Assembly (NCBI GenBank): GCA_030040495.1
Contig: JASHTP010000423.1
Coordinates: 1 to 20,134, forward strand
Reading direction: 5' to 3'
From: Alphaproteobacteria bacterium
GTDB taxonomy: Bacteria; Pseudomonadota; Alphaproteobacteria; ATCC43930; CGMCC-115725
DNA: 20,134 nt
The notes beneath the pieces were generated by a model. That model was not told the DNA's origin and ran no database searches. It was given only the letters and a program-made list of their open reading frames with translations. A program made the translations under genes and the position numbers. How positions within the stretch are numbered: the stretch's first letter is position 1; every line of letters starts with the position of its first letter. This document shows positions 10,601 through 17,703 of the stretch, piece by piece.

Positions 10601-10939
10601 GTTGATCGCCGCCTGGACGTCGCGCGCGGCGCCGTTGATGTCGCGGTCGAGCCCGAACTGGAGCGTGATCTGCGTCTGGCCGACCGAGCTCGAGGACGTC
10701 ATCTCGGTGACGTCGGCGATCGTGCCGAGATGGCGCTCAAGCGGTGTCGCCACGCTGGTGGCGACGGTTTCGGGGCTGGCGCCGGGGAGCTGCGCCTGGA
10801 CCTCGATGGTCGGGAAATCGACCTGCGGCAGCGGTGCGACCGGCAGCAGGAAAAAGGCGATGAAGCCGGCCAGCGCCACTCCCAGCGTGAGCAGCACCGT
10901 CGCCACGGGGCGCCGGATGAAGATCTCGGCGATGGTCAT
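7640..10939 (-). CDS. mdtC: RND efflux permease, MdtC/MuxC-like, with a central low-complexity insert
   Basis: Second inner-membrane pump subunit of the tripartite system; HAE1-family proton/substrate antiporter. It starts MTIAEIFIRRPVATVLLTLG, the standard first RND helix. The proton-relay Asp pair is at 401-402 (ATGFVVDDAIVVLEN), and helix 10 carries IVKKNAIMMIDFAL. The close of the porter domain (GKSLSDAVEVIDR, GSFQGTARVFQESL) matches the MdtC side of the family. At 1099 residues it is longer than its partner (1031) and than E. coli MdtC (about 1025). Most of the excess is a Ser/Thr/Ala/Asn-rich insert at roughly residues 772-836, between KEIYVSTADGAV and ETMVPLAAF in the periplasmic porter region. 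Its ATG overlaps the upstream pump's stop (ATGA, 10936-10939), with an AGGAAAG Shine-Dalgarno-like site upstream. Substrate unknown. Confidence 0.93.
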   Translation of the reverse strand: MTIAEIFIRRPVATVLLTLGVALAGFIAFFLLPVAPLPQVDFPTIEVQAQLPGASPETVATSVATPLERHLGTIADVTEMTSSSSVGQTQITLQFGLDRDINGAARDVQAAINAARVDLPVALRSNPTYKKVNPADAPVMILALTSDTMDPGQLYDSAATVLQQKLSQIDGIGQVTIGGSSLPAVRVELNPHALFHYGIGLEDVRAALNAANAHSPKGIIEDGVHRWQLYTNDQASQASQYRSLVVAYRNGAAVRLSDVADVIDSVENVRNGGIANGKPAVLLILYRQPGANIIDTVDRVYALLPQLKASIPAEIDITPVMDRTTTIRASLRDVERTLAIAVVLVVGVVFAFLRNARSALIPSVAVPTSLLGTFGVMYLLGYSLDNLSLMALTVATGFVVDDAIVVLENITRHVEAGMPRFQAALQGAREVSFTVLSMSASLVAVFIPILLMGGILGRYFREFAMTLSIAIAVSLVISLTTTPMMCAYLIRHEAKSGHGRLYRWSECAFEHVLALYERSLRWALTHARLTMLILLGVLVLNFYLFEIIPKGFFPQQDTGRLIGGIQADQSISFQAMRKKLTQFISIIQNDPDVTSVVGFTGGRQTNSGFVFITLKPLSERSLTADQIIGRLRRKLERVAGARLFLQAFQEIRVGGRAANAEYQYTLQGDNLPDLYEWAPKVADALQKEPLLTEVNSDQQQNGLETDLVIDRDTAARLGITPSQIDNTLYDAFGQRQVSTIYAALNQYHVVMEVAPEYWQSPDMLKEIYVSTADGAVTGTQSTNAVIGTVSARSSTNATAAQITTNAARNLIANQIGATGHGSASASTGAAVATAAETMVPLAAFTHYGPGKTPLAINHQGPFVATTISFNLAPGKSLSDAVEVIDRVMNELHVPASIHGSFQGTARVFQESLANEPLLVAAALLAVYIVLGILYESYIHPITILSTLPSAGLGALLALMALNTEFSIIALIGVILLIGIVKKNAIMMIDFALDVERSQRLSPQEAIYQACLLRFRPIMMTTLAAMLGAAPLALVTGDGAELRQPLGISIVGGLVVSQLLTLYTTPVIYLYLDRFRLWTRGLWRSSHPDLSGDPLAEPGE
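7968..8017. repeat. 50-bp identical segment shared by the two RND pump genes (copy 1)
   Basis: The segment from GCGAAGTCGATCATC to GATGCCGATCAGCAG is base-for-base identical to 11234-11283 in the other pump gene and lies in the same orientation. It encodes the helix-10 segment (reading KKNAIMMIDFA on the minus strand). It reflects paralogy under strong constraint and possibly gene conversion, and it offers a target for recombination between the genes. Confidence 0.8.
8432..8625 (-). other. Region encoding the low-complexity insert of the MdtC-like pump
   Basis: Encodes about 65 residues rich in Ser, Thr, Ala, Asn and Gly (for example TGTQSTNAVIGTV and SASASTGAAVATAA). The paralogous pump and E. 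coli MdtC lack it. The frame is maintained on both sides, so it is a genuine protein insertion rather than a frameshift. Boundaries are approximate, from hand alignment to the paralogue. Confidence 0.7.
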
Positions 10940-13900
10940 TCGGCCGGACTTTCCTGCGTCGCCGGGCCGCGCAAGCGGCGCGCCAGCCGGTCGAAGGCGA
11001 GGTAGATCACCGGCGTGGTGAAGAGCGTCAGCGCCTGGCTCACGATCAGGCCGCCGACGATGGTGACGCCGAGCGGATGGCGCAGCTCCGACCCGGTGCC
11101 GGTGCCGAGCATCAGCGGCAGCGCGCCGAAGAGCGCCGCGAGCGTCGTCATCATGATCGGCCGGAAGCGCAGCAGCGAGGCCTGGAAGATCGCGTCGCGC
11201 GGCGACTTGCCCTGGGTGCGTTCGGCGTCGAGCGCGAAGTCGATCATCATGATGGCGTTCTTCTTGACGATGCCGATCAGCAGCACGATGCCGATGATGC
11301 CGATGACGTCGAGATCGCTGCCGTCGATGATAAGGGCGACCAGCGCGCCGATGCCGGCCGAGGGCAGGGTCGAGAGAATGGTGATGGGGTGGATGTAGCT
11401 CTCATAGAGCACGCCGAGCACGATGTAGACGGCGACGATCGCCGCGAGGATGAGCAGCAGCTCGTTGCGCAGCGAGGACTGGAAGGCGAGCGCCGCGCCC
11501 TCGAAGGTGCTGAAGACGCTGGTGGGCAGGCCGATCTGTTGCTCGGCTGCCTTGATCGCGTCGACCGCCGCGCCGAGCGAGGCGCCGGCCGCCAGGTTAA
11601 ACGAGATCGTGGCGGACGGGAATTGGCCGAGATGGTCGATCTCGAGCGGCGCCTCCTCCTGCACGAAATGCGCGATGGCGGAGAGGGGCACCTGGCCCGA
11701 GGCCGACAGCGAAGAGGGAAGATAGATCGAGCTGAGCGTGGTGAGCGTGCGCTGCTGCGCGGTGTCGGCCTCCAGGATGACACGGTACTGATTCGACTGG
11801 GTGAAGATGGTGGAGACGATGCGCTGCCCGAAGGCGTCATAGAGCGCGTTGTCCACGGTGGCGGGAGTGATGCCGAAGCGCGCCGCGGTGTCGCGGTCGA
11901 TGGCGATATAGGCGGCGAGCCCGTGCGCCTCGACGTCGTTGGCGACGTCCTCGAGCTCGGGAAGCTGCTTCAACCGGTCGGTGACCTTCGGCACCCAGGC
12001 CGCGAGTTCGGTCGGGTTGGCGTCCTCGGGCACGAACTGGTACTGGGTGCGGCTCACCGTGGTATCGATGGTGAGGTCCTGGACCGGCTGCATGTAAAGC
12101 GCGATGCCGGCGACGTTGGCGGTCTCGCGCTTCAACCGGCGGATCACCTCGCTGGCGCTGGCCTCGCGCTCGTCGCGCGGCTTCAGATTGATGAGGAAGC
12201 GGCCGCTGTTGAGCGTCGCGTTGGTGCCGTCGACGCCGATGAAGGACGAGAGGCTCACCACGTCCGGGTCTTTGAGGATTACCGCAGCGAGCGCCTCCTG
12301 GCGCTCGGCCATGGCGTCGTAGGAGACCGACTGGCCGGCCTCGGTGATGGCCTGGATGAGGCCGGTGTCCTGCACTGGGAAGAATCCCTTCGGGATCACG
12401 ACGTAGAGGAAGACGGTGAGCGCCAGCGTGCCGATGGCGACGATCAGCACCATCGGCTGATGGTCCAGCACCCAGGCGAGCATGCGCCCGTAGCGCTCGA
12501 TGGTGACGTCGAACCATTGCTGCGAGCGGCGGAAGAAGGCGCTCTCCTCGGAGGGGGGCTTCAGCAGCTTGGCGCAAAGCATCGGCACCAGCGTCAGCGA
12601 CACCACCGCCGAGATGAGAATGGTGACGGCGAGAGTGACGGCGAATTCGCGGAACAGGCGTCCGACCACGTCGCCCATGAACAGCAGCGGAATGAGCACC
12701 GCGATCAGCGACACGGTGAGCGAAATGATGGTGAAGCCGATCTGCTCCGATCCCATCAGCGCCGCCCTGAGCCGCGAGTGCCCCTGCTCGACGTAGCGTG
12801 CGACGTTCTCGATCATCACGATGGCGTCGTCGACGACGAAGCCGGTGGCGATGGTGAGCGCCATCAGCGACAGGTTGTTGAGGCTGAACCCCAGCATGTA
12901 CATCGCGGCGAAGGTGCCGACGATCGACAGCGGCACCGAGAGGCTGGGCACGATCGTCGCCGGCACGTTGCGCAGGAACAGGAAGATCACCAGCACCACC
13001 AGCACGACAGCGAGGCCCAGCTCGATCTCGACGTCCTGCACCGAGGCGCGGATGGTGGTGGTGCGGTCGGTCAGCACCGTCACGGTCGCCGCGGCGGGGA
13101 GCGAGGTCTGCAGCTCCGGGAGCAGCGCCTTGATGCGGTCGACGACCTGGATGACGTTGGCCCCGGGCTGGCGCTGCACGTTGACGATGATCGCCGGCTC
13201 CAGGTTCATCCATGAATCGATCTTGGTGTTCTCGGGGCCGCTTGCCACCCGGGCCACGTCCGAGAGCAGCACCGGCGCGCCGTTGCGATAGGCGACGACG
13301 ATGTTCTTGTACTGGTCGGGATTCTGGATCTGGTCGTTGGCGTTGATCGTGTAGGCGCGCGCCGGCCCGTCGAAATTGCCCTTGGGCGTGTTGACGTTGG
13401 CGTTGGCGATGGTGGTGCGGAGATCGTCGATGTTGAGGCCGTAGGCGGCGAGCTTTCGCGTGTCGGCTTGGATGCGCACCGCTGGCCGCTGCCCGGCCTC
13501 GACGCTCACCAGCCCGACGCCGGGGAGCTGCGAGATCTTCTGCGCCAGCCGCGTGTCGGCGAGATCCTGCAGCGGCGGGAGTGGGATGGTCTTCGACGTC
13601 ACTGCGAGCGTGAGTACCGGCGCGTCGGCGGGATTGACCTTGGCGTAGATCGGCGGTGCCGGCAGGTCCGAGGGCAGCAGGTTGCCGGCCGCGTTGATCG
13701 CCGCCTGCACCTCCTGCTCGGCGACGTCGAGGCTCAGATCGAGGCTGAACTGCAGCGTGATCACCGACGCGCCGGCCGAGCTCTGCGAGTACATCTGGTT
13801 GAGGCCCGGCATCTGCCCGAGCTGGACCTCGAGCGGAGCGGTCACCGACGAGGTCATGACGTCGGGGCTGGCGCCGGGATAGAAGGTCTGGACCTGGATG

Positions 13901-14031
13901 GTCGGGTAGTCGACTTCCGGCAGCGCCGAAAGCGGCAGGAAATCATAGCCGATGGCGCCGACGAGCATGATCGCCGCCATCAGCAGCGACGTCGCGACCG
14001 GGCGCAGGATAAAGGGACGCGACGGACTCAT
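10936..14031 (-). CDS. mdtB: RND efflux permease, MdtB/MuxB-like
   Basis: First inner-membrane pump subunit of the tripartite system, HAE1-type RND, 1031 residues (normal length). The N terminus is MSPSRPFILRPVATSLLMAA, then LPEVDYPTIQVQTFYPGASPDVM, the conserved porter-domain opening. The proton-relay Asp pair is at 401-402 (ATGFVVDDAIVMIEN), and helix 10 reads IVKKNAIMMIDFALDAE. In E. coli MdtBC and Pseudomonas MuxBC, two different RND proteins assemble into one heterotrimer, and this paired arrangement suggests the same. It starts 34 nt after the adaptor gene stop with only a weak Shine-Dalgarno site, and its stop overlaps the mdtC start. Assignment as MdtB rather than MdtC rests on gene order and overall resemblance. 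Confidence 0.93.
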   Translation of the reverse strand: MSPSRPFILRPVATSLLMAAIMLVGAIGYDFLPLSALPEVDYPTIQVQTFYPGASPDVMTSSVTAPLEVQLGQMPGLNQMYSQSSAGASVITLQFSLDLSLDVAEQEVQAAINAAGNLLPSDLPAPPIYAKVNPADAPVLTLAVTSKTIPLPPLQDLADTRLAQKISQLPGVGLVSVEAGQRPAVRIQADTRKLAAYGLNIDDLRTTIANANVNTPKGNFDGPARAYTINANDQIQNPDQYKNIVVAYRNGAPVLLSDVARVASGPENTKIDSWMNLEPAIIVNVQRQPGANVIQVVDRIKALLPELQTSLPAAATVTVLTDRTTTIRASVQDVEIELGLAVVLVVLVIFLFLRNVPATIVPSLSVPLSIVGTFAAMYMLGFSLNNLSLMALTIATGFVVDDAIVMIENVARYVEQGHSRLRAALMGSEQIGFTIISLTVSLIAVLIPLLFMGDVVGRLFREFAVTLAVTILISAVVSLTLVPMLCAKLLKPPSEESAFFRRSQQWFDVTIERYGRMLAWVLDHQPMVLIVAIGTLALTVFLYVVIPKGFFPVQDTGLIQAITEAGQSVSYDAMAERQEALAAVILKDPDVVSLSSFIGVDGTNATLNSGRFLINLKPRDEREASASEVIRRLKRETANVAGIALYMQPVQDLTIDTTVSRTQYQFVPEDANPTELAAWVPKVTDRLKQLPELEDVANDVEAHGLAAYIAIDRDTAARFGITPATVDNALYDAFGQRIVSTIFTQSNQYRVILEADTAQQRTLTTLSSIYLPSSLSASGQVPLSAIAHFVQEEAPLEIDHLGQFPSATISFNLAAGASLGAAVDAIKAAEQQIGLPTSVFSTFEGAALAFQSSLRNELLLILAAIVAVYIVLGVLYESYIHPITILSTLPSAGIGALVALIIDGSDLDVIGIIGIVLLIGIVKKNAIMMIDFALDAERTQGKSPRDAIFQASLLRFRPIMMTTLAALFGALPLMLGTGTGSELRHPLGVTIVGGLIVSQALTLFTTPVIYLAFDRLARRLRGPATQESPAE
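11234..11283. repeat. 50-bp identical segment shared by the two RND pump genes (copy 2)
   Basis: Second copy of the sequence at 7968-8017, direct orientation, about 3.27 kb apart. A crossover between the copies would delete the intervening DNA and fuse the two pump genes in frame, because both copies sit at the same codon phase. Confidence 0.8.
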
Positions 14032-14065
14032 GCGCTGCCGAGCGTGGTCGCCTCGGCCGGCCGGT

Positions 14066-15364
14066 TCACTGCTGGCTCCGGTGGCGGTGTTCTCGCTGCC
14101 CCGGGTCGGCCTGACTCTCCTGGTCCTGGGGCGATGATGCGACGCCGACGGTGGTGTTCCCCGTGACCACCCTGACCTTGGCCCCCTCGCGCAGCTTGTC
14201 GGCGCCGTCGACCACCACTTGCTCGCCCGGCTGCAGCCCGGCGGTGATGGCGACCTCCTCGCCGCTGCTCGGTCCCAGCGTCACCTTCTGCACCGTGACG
14301 GTGTCGTCGGGCTTCACCACATAGACGAAAGTGCCCGGCGCGCCGCGTTGGACCGCGGCGTTCGAGATCACCGTGGCGCCCTTCATGGTGTCGAGCAGGA
14401 GCTGAATGTTGACGAACTGACTGGGGAACAGCGCCTCGTCGTTGTTGTCGAAGATCGCGCGATACTTGATCGTGCCCGTGGTCGGGTCGATCTGGTTGTC
14501 GAGCGTCTCGAGCTTGCCGGTGGCGAGCTTCTCTCGCCCGCTGCGGTCGAAGGCGGTCACCTGCAGCGTGGCGCCGGCCGAGATGCGCTTCAGCACCTCC
14601 GGCAGGTAGTCCTCCGGCAAGGAGAAGATCACCGAGATCGGCTTCATCTGGGTGATGACGGCGATGCCGGTGGCATTGTTCGTCTGGACATAATTGCCGG
14701 GATCGACCAGCCGCAGGCCGATGCGGCCGGTCGCCGGCGCGACGATGTGGCAGTAGTCGAGGTTGAGCTTCGCGTTGTCGACCTGCGCCTCGTCCGATTT
14801 GACCGTGCCCTCGTACTGGTGGACGAGGTAGAGCTGGTCGTCCGCCTGCTGCTGGGCGATGGAGTTCTGCGCCGCGAGCTTCTGGTAGCGGGCGAGGTCG
14901 ATCCGCGCGCCCAGCAGCAGCGCCTGGTCCTTGAGCAGCTGTCCCTGCAGCTGCTCGAGCGCGGCCTGGTAGGGCCGCGGATCGATCTGCGCGAGGAAGT
15001 CGCCTTTCTGGACTTCCTGGCCTTCCTTGAAGGCGACCTGCACGAGCTGGCCGTTGATCTGCGTCACCACGGTGTCGGTGATCAGCGGCGTCACCGTGCC
15101 GAGCGCGTTGAGCGTCACCGGCATGTCGCCCTTTACCGCGGCGGCGGCGACGATCGGCATCGCGCCGGTGACCGCGAACCGGCCGAAGCGCGTCGGCTGC
15201 GGATGCGGGCGTAACACGATCCAGGCGAGCAACGCCAGCAGCAGGATGCCGACGGTCGGCCACAGGAGGCGGCGCCAAAGCGGCCGCTGTGTCACCGCGG
15301 CGCCCGGCGGCGGGCGCAGCGCCCGGCCCTCCGGCGGTTTCAGGTTCCCCGGCCGGTCATCCAT
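14066..15364 (-). CDS. mdtA: Periplasmic adaptor (membrane fusion protein), MdtA/MuxA-like
   Basis: Bridges the RND pumps to the outer-membrane channel; 432 residues. A short cytoplasmic N terminus (about 32 residues, Pro/Arg-rich) precedes one membrane anchor at about 33-51 (LLWPTVGILLLALLAWIVL), with no lipobox. Then come the lipoyl/barrel-sandwich half-motifs: VTLNALGTVTPLITDTVVTQINGQ, and later LDYCHIVAPATGRIGLRLVDPGN. Between them is an alpha-helical hairpin, followed by a beta-barrel and membrane-proximal domain (QVVVDGADKLREGAKV). The C terminus is a polar Gln/Arg/His tail. It is the first gene of the operon mdtA-mdtB-mdtC-OMF. The start at ATG 15364 has only a weak Shine-Dalgarno site. 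A two-component regulator such as BaeSR is not present in the window. Confidence 0.94.
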   Translation of the reverse strand: MDDRPGNLKPPEGRALRPPPGAAVTQRPLWRRLLWPTVGILLLALLAWIVLRPHPQPTRFGRFAVTGAMPIVAAAAVKGDMPVTLNALGTVTPLITDTVVTQINGQLVQVAFKEGQEVQKGDFLAQIDPRPYQAALEQLQGQLLKDQALLLGARIDLARYQKLAAQNSIAQQQADDQLYLVHQYEGTVKSDEAQVDNAKLNLDYCHIVAPATGRIGLRLVDPGNYVQTNNATGIAVITQMKPISVIFSLPEDYLPEVLKRISAGATLQVTAFDRSGREKLATGKLETLDNQIDPTTGTIKYRAIFDNNDEALFPSQFVNIQLLLDTMKGATVISNAAVQRGAPGTFVYVVKPDDTVTVQKVTLGPSSGEEVAITAGLQPGEQVVVDGADKLREGAKVRVVTGNTTVGVASSPQDQESQADPGQREHRHRSQQ

Positions 15365-15651
15365 ATTGAGTCACTTGCCACACCGCCACCCCGCTTCCTC
15401 CGCCGTCCGGCCGCGTCCCGAAGGTGCCAGCCGCAACCCGGCCCGGCGCGCGCCGCCATGGCGTCCCCAGTCCTTGGCACGCCGCGCGGCCCGGCGCAAT
15501 GCTTTGCTTCTTCCCGGGCGCCGCGCGGCGACGGCCGCCGGCAGCGGCGCGCCAAGGCTGCCACCCGTGCTTCTATTAGGCCAGCCTTGCTGCTTGCATC
15601 CCCGCGAGAGGCGGCGGCGGGCCAAAGTTCGCGAAATGTTCCGGCGCCGGA
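15365..15651. other. 287-bp intergenic region upstream of the efflux operon
   Basis: Lies between the PAS gene stop and the adaptor gene start (both minus strand), so it should hold the efflux operon promoter. On the minus strand the only -10-like hexamer that stands out is TAATAG (RC of bases near 15585), and no acceptable -35 is spaced from it. I see no clear operator palindrome and no coding sequence with family resemblance. Confidence 0.4.
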
Positions 15652-16143
15652 TCAGGCGGCGCTGTCGGGCTGCCAGTCGAGCGGGCCCGCGGCGCGCGAA
15701 TCGCGATAGACGATGCCGCCCATCAGCATGTCGATGGCATGGCCGTCGCCGGCAAGCGGCAGCCATACCGCCTCGTAGCCGTAGAGCCGCTTGCCGAGGG
15801 ACCGCCGGTCGAGCACCCGCGTCGGGCGCCGCGTCTCGACCAACGATCGGCAGCGCTTGAGCAGGATGGCGCGGTTGGCCGGATTGGGCAGGTCATCCAC
15901 GAGCTTGCCGGTCATGTCATAGCCGGCGCGCAGCGAGAGTTCGCTGCCGTGCAGGCGGAAGCGGAAGCGCTGGGGATCGCGGAGCACGTCGATGAGCACG
16001 ACGTGACCGAGCGCGAAGCGGAACTCGAGCGGATCGAGGTCGCGCCGCGCCGGGAACTCGCGCCCCTCGCGGCGCGAGTCCCAGTAGACGTAGAGCTGCC
16101 GCAAGCAGGGCGTCTCGATGGTGTCGAGCAGCAAAGCCATCAT
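15652..16143 (-). CDS. Small single-domain PAS protein (PAS_5 / PF07310-like)
   Basis: Stand-alone PAS-fold protein of 163 residues with no visible output domain, signal peptide or membrane segment. The opening (LLLDTIETPCLRQLYVYWDSRREGREFPARRDLDPLEF) and core (FRFRLHGSELSLRAGYDMTGKLVDDLPNP, then MLMGGIVY) match the architecture of PAS_5 proteins, which are abundant in Rhodospirillales and mostly uncharacterised. Ligand and partner are unknown. The frame is open further up, to ATG 16215 or TTG 16218. The residues before MMALLLDT do not resemble the family, and that extension would cover the palindrome cluster, so I prefer ATG 16143 (ATG 16140 is also possible). It is divergent from the ammonium transporter gene and may share its control region. 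It lies 287 nt upstream of the efflux operon on the same strand. Confidence 0.75.
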   Translation of the reverse strand: MMALLLDTIETPCLRQLYVYWDSRREGREFPARRDLDPLEFRFALGHVVLIDVLRDPQRFRFRLHGSELSLRAGYDMTGKLVDDLPNPANRAILLKRCRSLVETRRPTRVLDRRSLGKRLYGYEAVWLPLAGDGHAIDMLMGGIVYRDSRAAGPLDWQPDSAA

Positions 16144-16197
16144 GCGTCCCGGATCGACCCCGATGGCGCGATTTTTCGGCGAGACTGGTGAAGAGGC

Positions 16198-16246
16198 GGT
16201 GAAAACATGCGGCATCAAAGCGCGGCATTTTCACCAAATGCCGCGC
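16198..16246. promoter_or_regulatory. Nested palindromes in the PAS / amt divergent intergenic region
   Basis: Two overlapping inverted repeats. GGTGAAAA (16198-16205) pairs with TTTTCACC (16228-16235). An 11-bp perfect arm (16220-16230, GCGCGGCATTT) pairs with 16236-16246 (AAATGCCGCGC) across the 5-nt spacer TCACC. The half-site GCGGCAT occurs at 16209-16215 and 16222-16228, and inverted at 16238-16244. The block is locally AT-richer than its surroundings and sits between the divergent starts. The repeated half-sites suggest a transcription-factor operator; the two repeats are also mutually exclusive RNA hairpins. No known consensus was recognised. Confidence 0.5.
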
Positions 16247-16304
16247 GCTCCGCGGCCATGCGCCGCGCGGCGTCGCCCGGCCGATCTTCCCGACATCTTT
16301 CCAA

Positions 16305-16333
16305 TTGTCTCGCGGGCTTCGATCGAGTATGCG
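16305..16333 (+). promoter_or_regulatory. Weak candidate sigma70 promoter for amt
   Basis: TTGTCT (16305-16310) and TATGCG (16328-16333) are separated by 17 bp, about 50 nt before the amt start. Matches to consensus are only 4/6 and 3/6. It lies downstream of the palindrome cluster, a placement that would suit activation from upstream. Confidence 0.3.
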
Positions 16334-16381
16334 ACCGCGGGACCGGCGACGGTGCCGGTCGGGATCGGGGGATTCATCGAC

Positions 16382-17686
16382 ATGCCGTTCACGCGACTCG
16401 GTCGCGCGGGCTCTTGCCTCGTCGCGCTCAGCCTTCTCTGCGCCGCGGCGCCAGCCCGGGCGGCCGCGCCGACCGCCGATAGCGGCGGCACCGCCTGGGT
16501 CATGACCGCTTCGGCACTGGTGCTGTTCATGACCCTGCCGGGGCTTGCCCTCTTCTATGGCGGGCTGGTGCGCGCGCGCAACCTGCTCTCGGTGTTGATG
16601 CACTGCTTCATCATCTGCTGCGTCGTGTCGCTGATCTGGGGCCTGTTCGGCTACAGCCTGGTGTTCGCCGATGGCGGCGCCTTCATCGGCTCGCTCGACA
16701 AGGCCTTCCTCGACCATCTCGGCGACAAGACGTTGCCCGGCAACCTACCCGAGATCGTCTTCGTACTGTTCCAGATGACATTCGCGGTGATCACGCCGGC
16801 GCTCATCGTCGGCGCCTTCGCCGAGCGGGTGCGCTTTTCCTTCGTCGTGCTATTCAGCGCGCTGTGGCTCGTCCTCGTCTATCTGCCGGTGGCGCATTGG
16901 GTCTGGGGCGGCGGCTGGGCGGCGCAGCGCAACGTGCTCGATTTCGCCGGCGGCATCGTCGTCCACACCACCGCCGGCGTCTCGGCGCTGGTCGCCGCAA
17001 TCATGGTCGGTGCGCGCCGCGGCTTCCCCAACAGTCTGGCGCCGCCGCACAGTCCCGGCATGACCATGGCCGGGGCGGGCATGCTGTGGGTCGGCTGGTT
17101 CGGCTTCAACGGCGGCAGCGCGCTCGCCGCCGATGCCGGCGCCGCCTCGGCGATCGTCGCTACGCAATTCGCCGCTTCGGCCGCGGCGCTGACCTGGATG
17201 GCACTCGAATGGCTCCGCGTCGGCAAGCCGACCTCGGTCGGCCTCGTCACCGGCTGCATCGCCGGGCTCGCCACCATCACCCCCGCCTCGGGTTATGTCG
17301 GGCCGATGGGCGCCATCGCCATCGGCGTTGCCGGCGGCGCGGTCTGCTTCTTCGCCACGCTCGTGGTAAAGCAGCGGCTCAGGATCGACGATTCGCTGGA
17401 CGTCTTCGGCGTGCACGGCGTCGGCGGTATGGCGGGCTCGGTGCTCGTCGCCCTCTTCGCCGCCGCGTCGCTGGGCGGCGTCGGCTACTCCGCCGGCATG
17501 AGCCTGCCGCGCCAGCTCGGCGTACAGCTGATCGCCGTCGCCGCCGCGGCGCTCTGGTCCTGTGTCGCCACCGCGCTCCTGGTCAAGCTGCTCGATCTCG
17601 TGGTGGGGGTGCGCGTCAGCGCCGAAGAGGAGTATGACGGGCTCGACCTCGCCGCCCATGGCGAGCGCGCCTACGATCACAGCTGA
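16382..17686 (+). CDS. amt: Ammonium transporter (Amt/MEP/Rh family)
   Basis: Trimeric inner-membrane ammonium channel, 434 residues. An N-terminal signal-like segment (SCLVALSLLCAAAPARA) is followed by the usual 11-helix core. The pore residues known from E. coli AmtB are all present: the twin histidines at His172 and His345 (PVAHWVW, FGVHGVGG), the Phe gate at Phe134 and Phe242 (FQMTFA, WFGFNGGS), Ser246 and the recruitment Trp in ALWLVLVYLP. The start at ATG 16382 has a GGGGGA Shine-Dalgarno about 9 nt upstream; the frame is open to 16118, but that part overlaps the divergent PAS gene. Unlike the common glnK-amtB pairing, no PII gene is adjacent on either side. It is convergent with the cytochrome c gene (17 nt between stops). 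Confidence 0.95.
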   Translation: MPFTRLGRAGSCLVALSLLCAAAPARAAAPTADSGGTAWVMTASALVLFMTLPGLALFYGGLVRARNLLSVLMHCFIICCVVSLIWGLFGYSLVFADGGAFIGSLDKAFLDHLGDKTLPGNLPEIVFVLFQMTFAVITPALIVGAFAERVRFSFVVLFSALWLVLVYLPVAHWVWGGGWAAQRNVLDFAGGIVVHTTAGVSALVAAIMVGARRGFPNSLAPPHSPGMTMAGAGMLWVGWFGFNGGSALAADAGAASAIVATQFAASAAALTWMALEWLRVGKPTSVGLVTGCIAGLATITPASGYVGPMGAIAIGVAGGAVCFFATLVVKQRLRIDDSLDVFGVHGVGGMAGSVLVALFAAASLGGVGYSAGMSLPRQLGVQLIAVAAAALWSCVATALLVKLLDLVVGVRVSAEEEYDGLDLAAHGERAYDHS

Positions 17687-17703
17687 GCCGCGCGGCGGCG
17701 GTT

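Noticed and set aside
7682..11005. 1107-codon open frame on the plus strand, antisense to the MdtC-like pump
   Set aside because: Low-complexity, highly charged sequence with no family features; shadow of the pump gene. The same applies to the long plus-strand frame at 11077-13215.
14028..15278. Apparent second reading frame through the adaptor gene, considered as a frameshift
   Set aside because: The 14066-15364 frame encodes a complete adaptor with all domains in order, so no frameshift is needed.
15340..15709. Short frames in the gap upstream of the efflux operon (minus 15340-15564, plus 15458-15709)
   Set aside because: Arg/Ala/Gly-rich with no hydrophobic or conserved pattern and no convincing ribosome-binding site.
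16163..16178. Sigma54-like element (TGGCGC, 5 nt, TTCG) upstream of amt
   Set aside because: The -12 half lacks the required GC dinucleotide at the right spacing, and it is about 200 bp from the start codon.
16144..16218. Longer PAS protein starting at ATG 16215 or TTG 16218
   Set aside because: The extra residues do not resemble the family, have no good Shine-Dalgarno, and would make the palindrome cluster coding or leader sequence. Not fully excluded.
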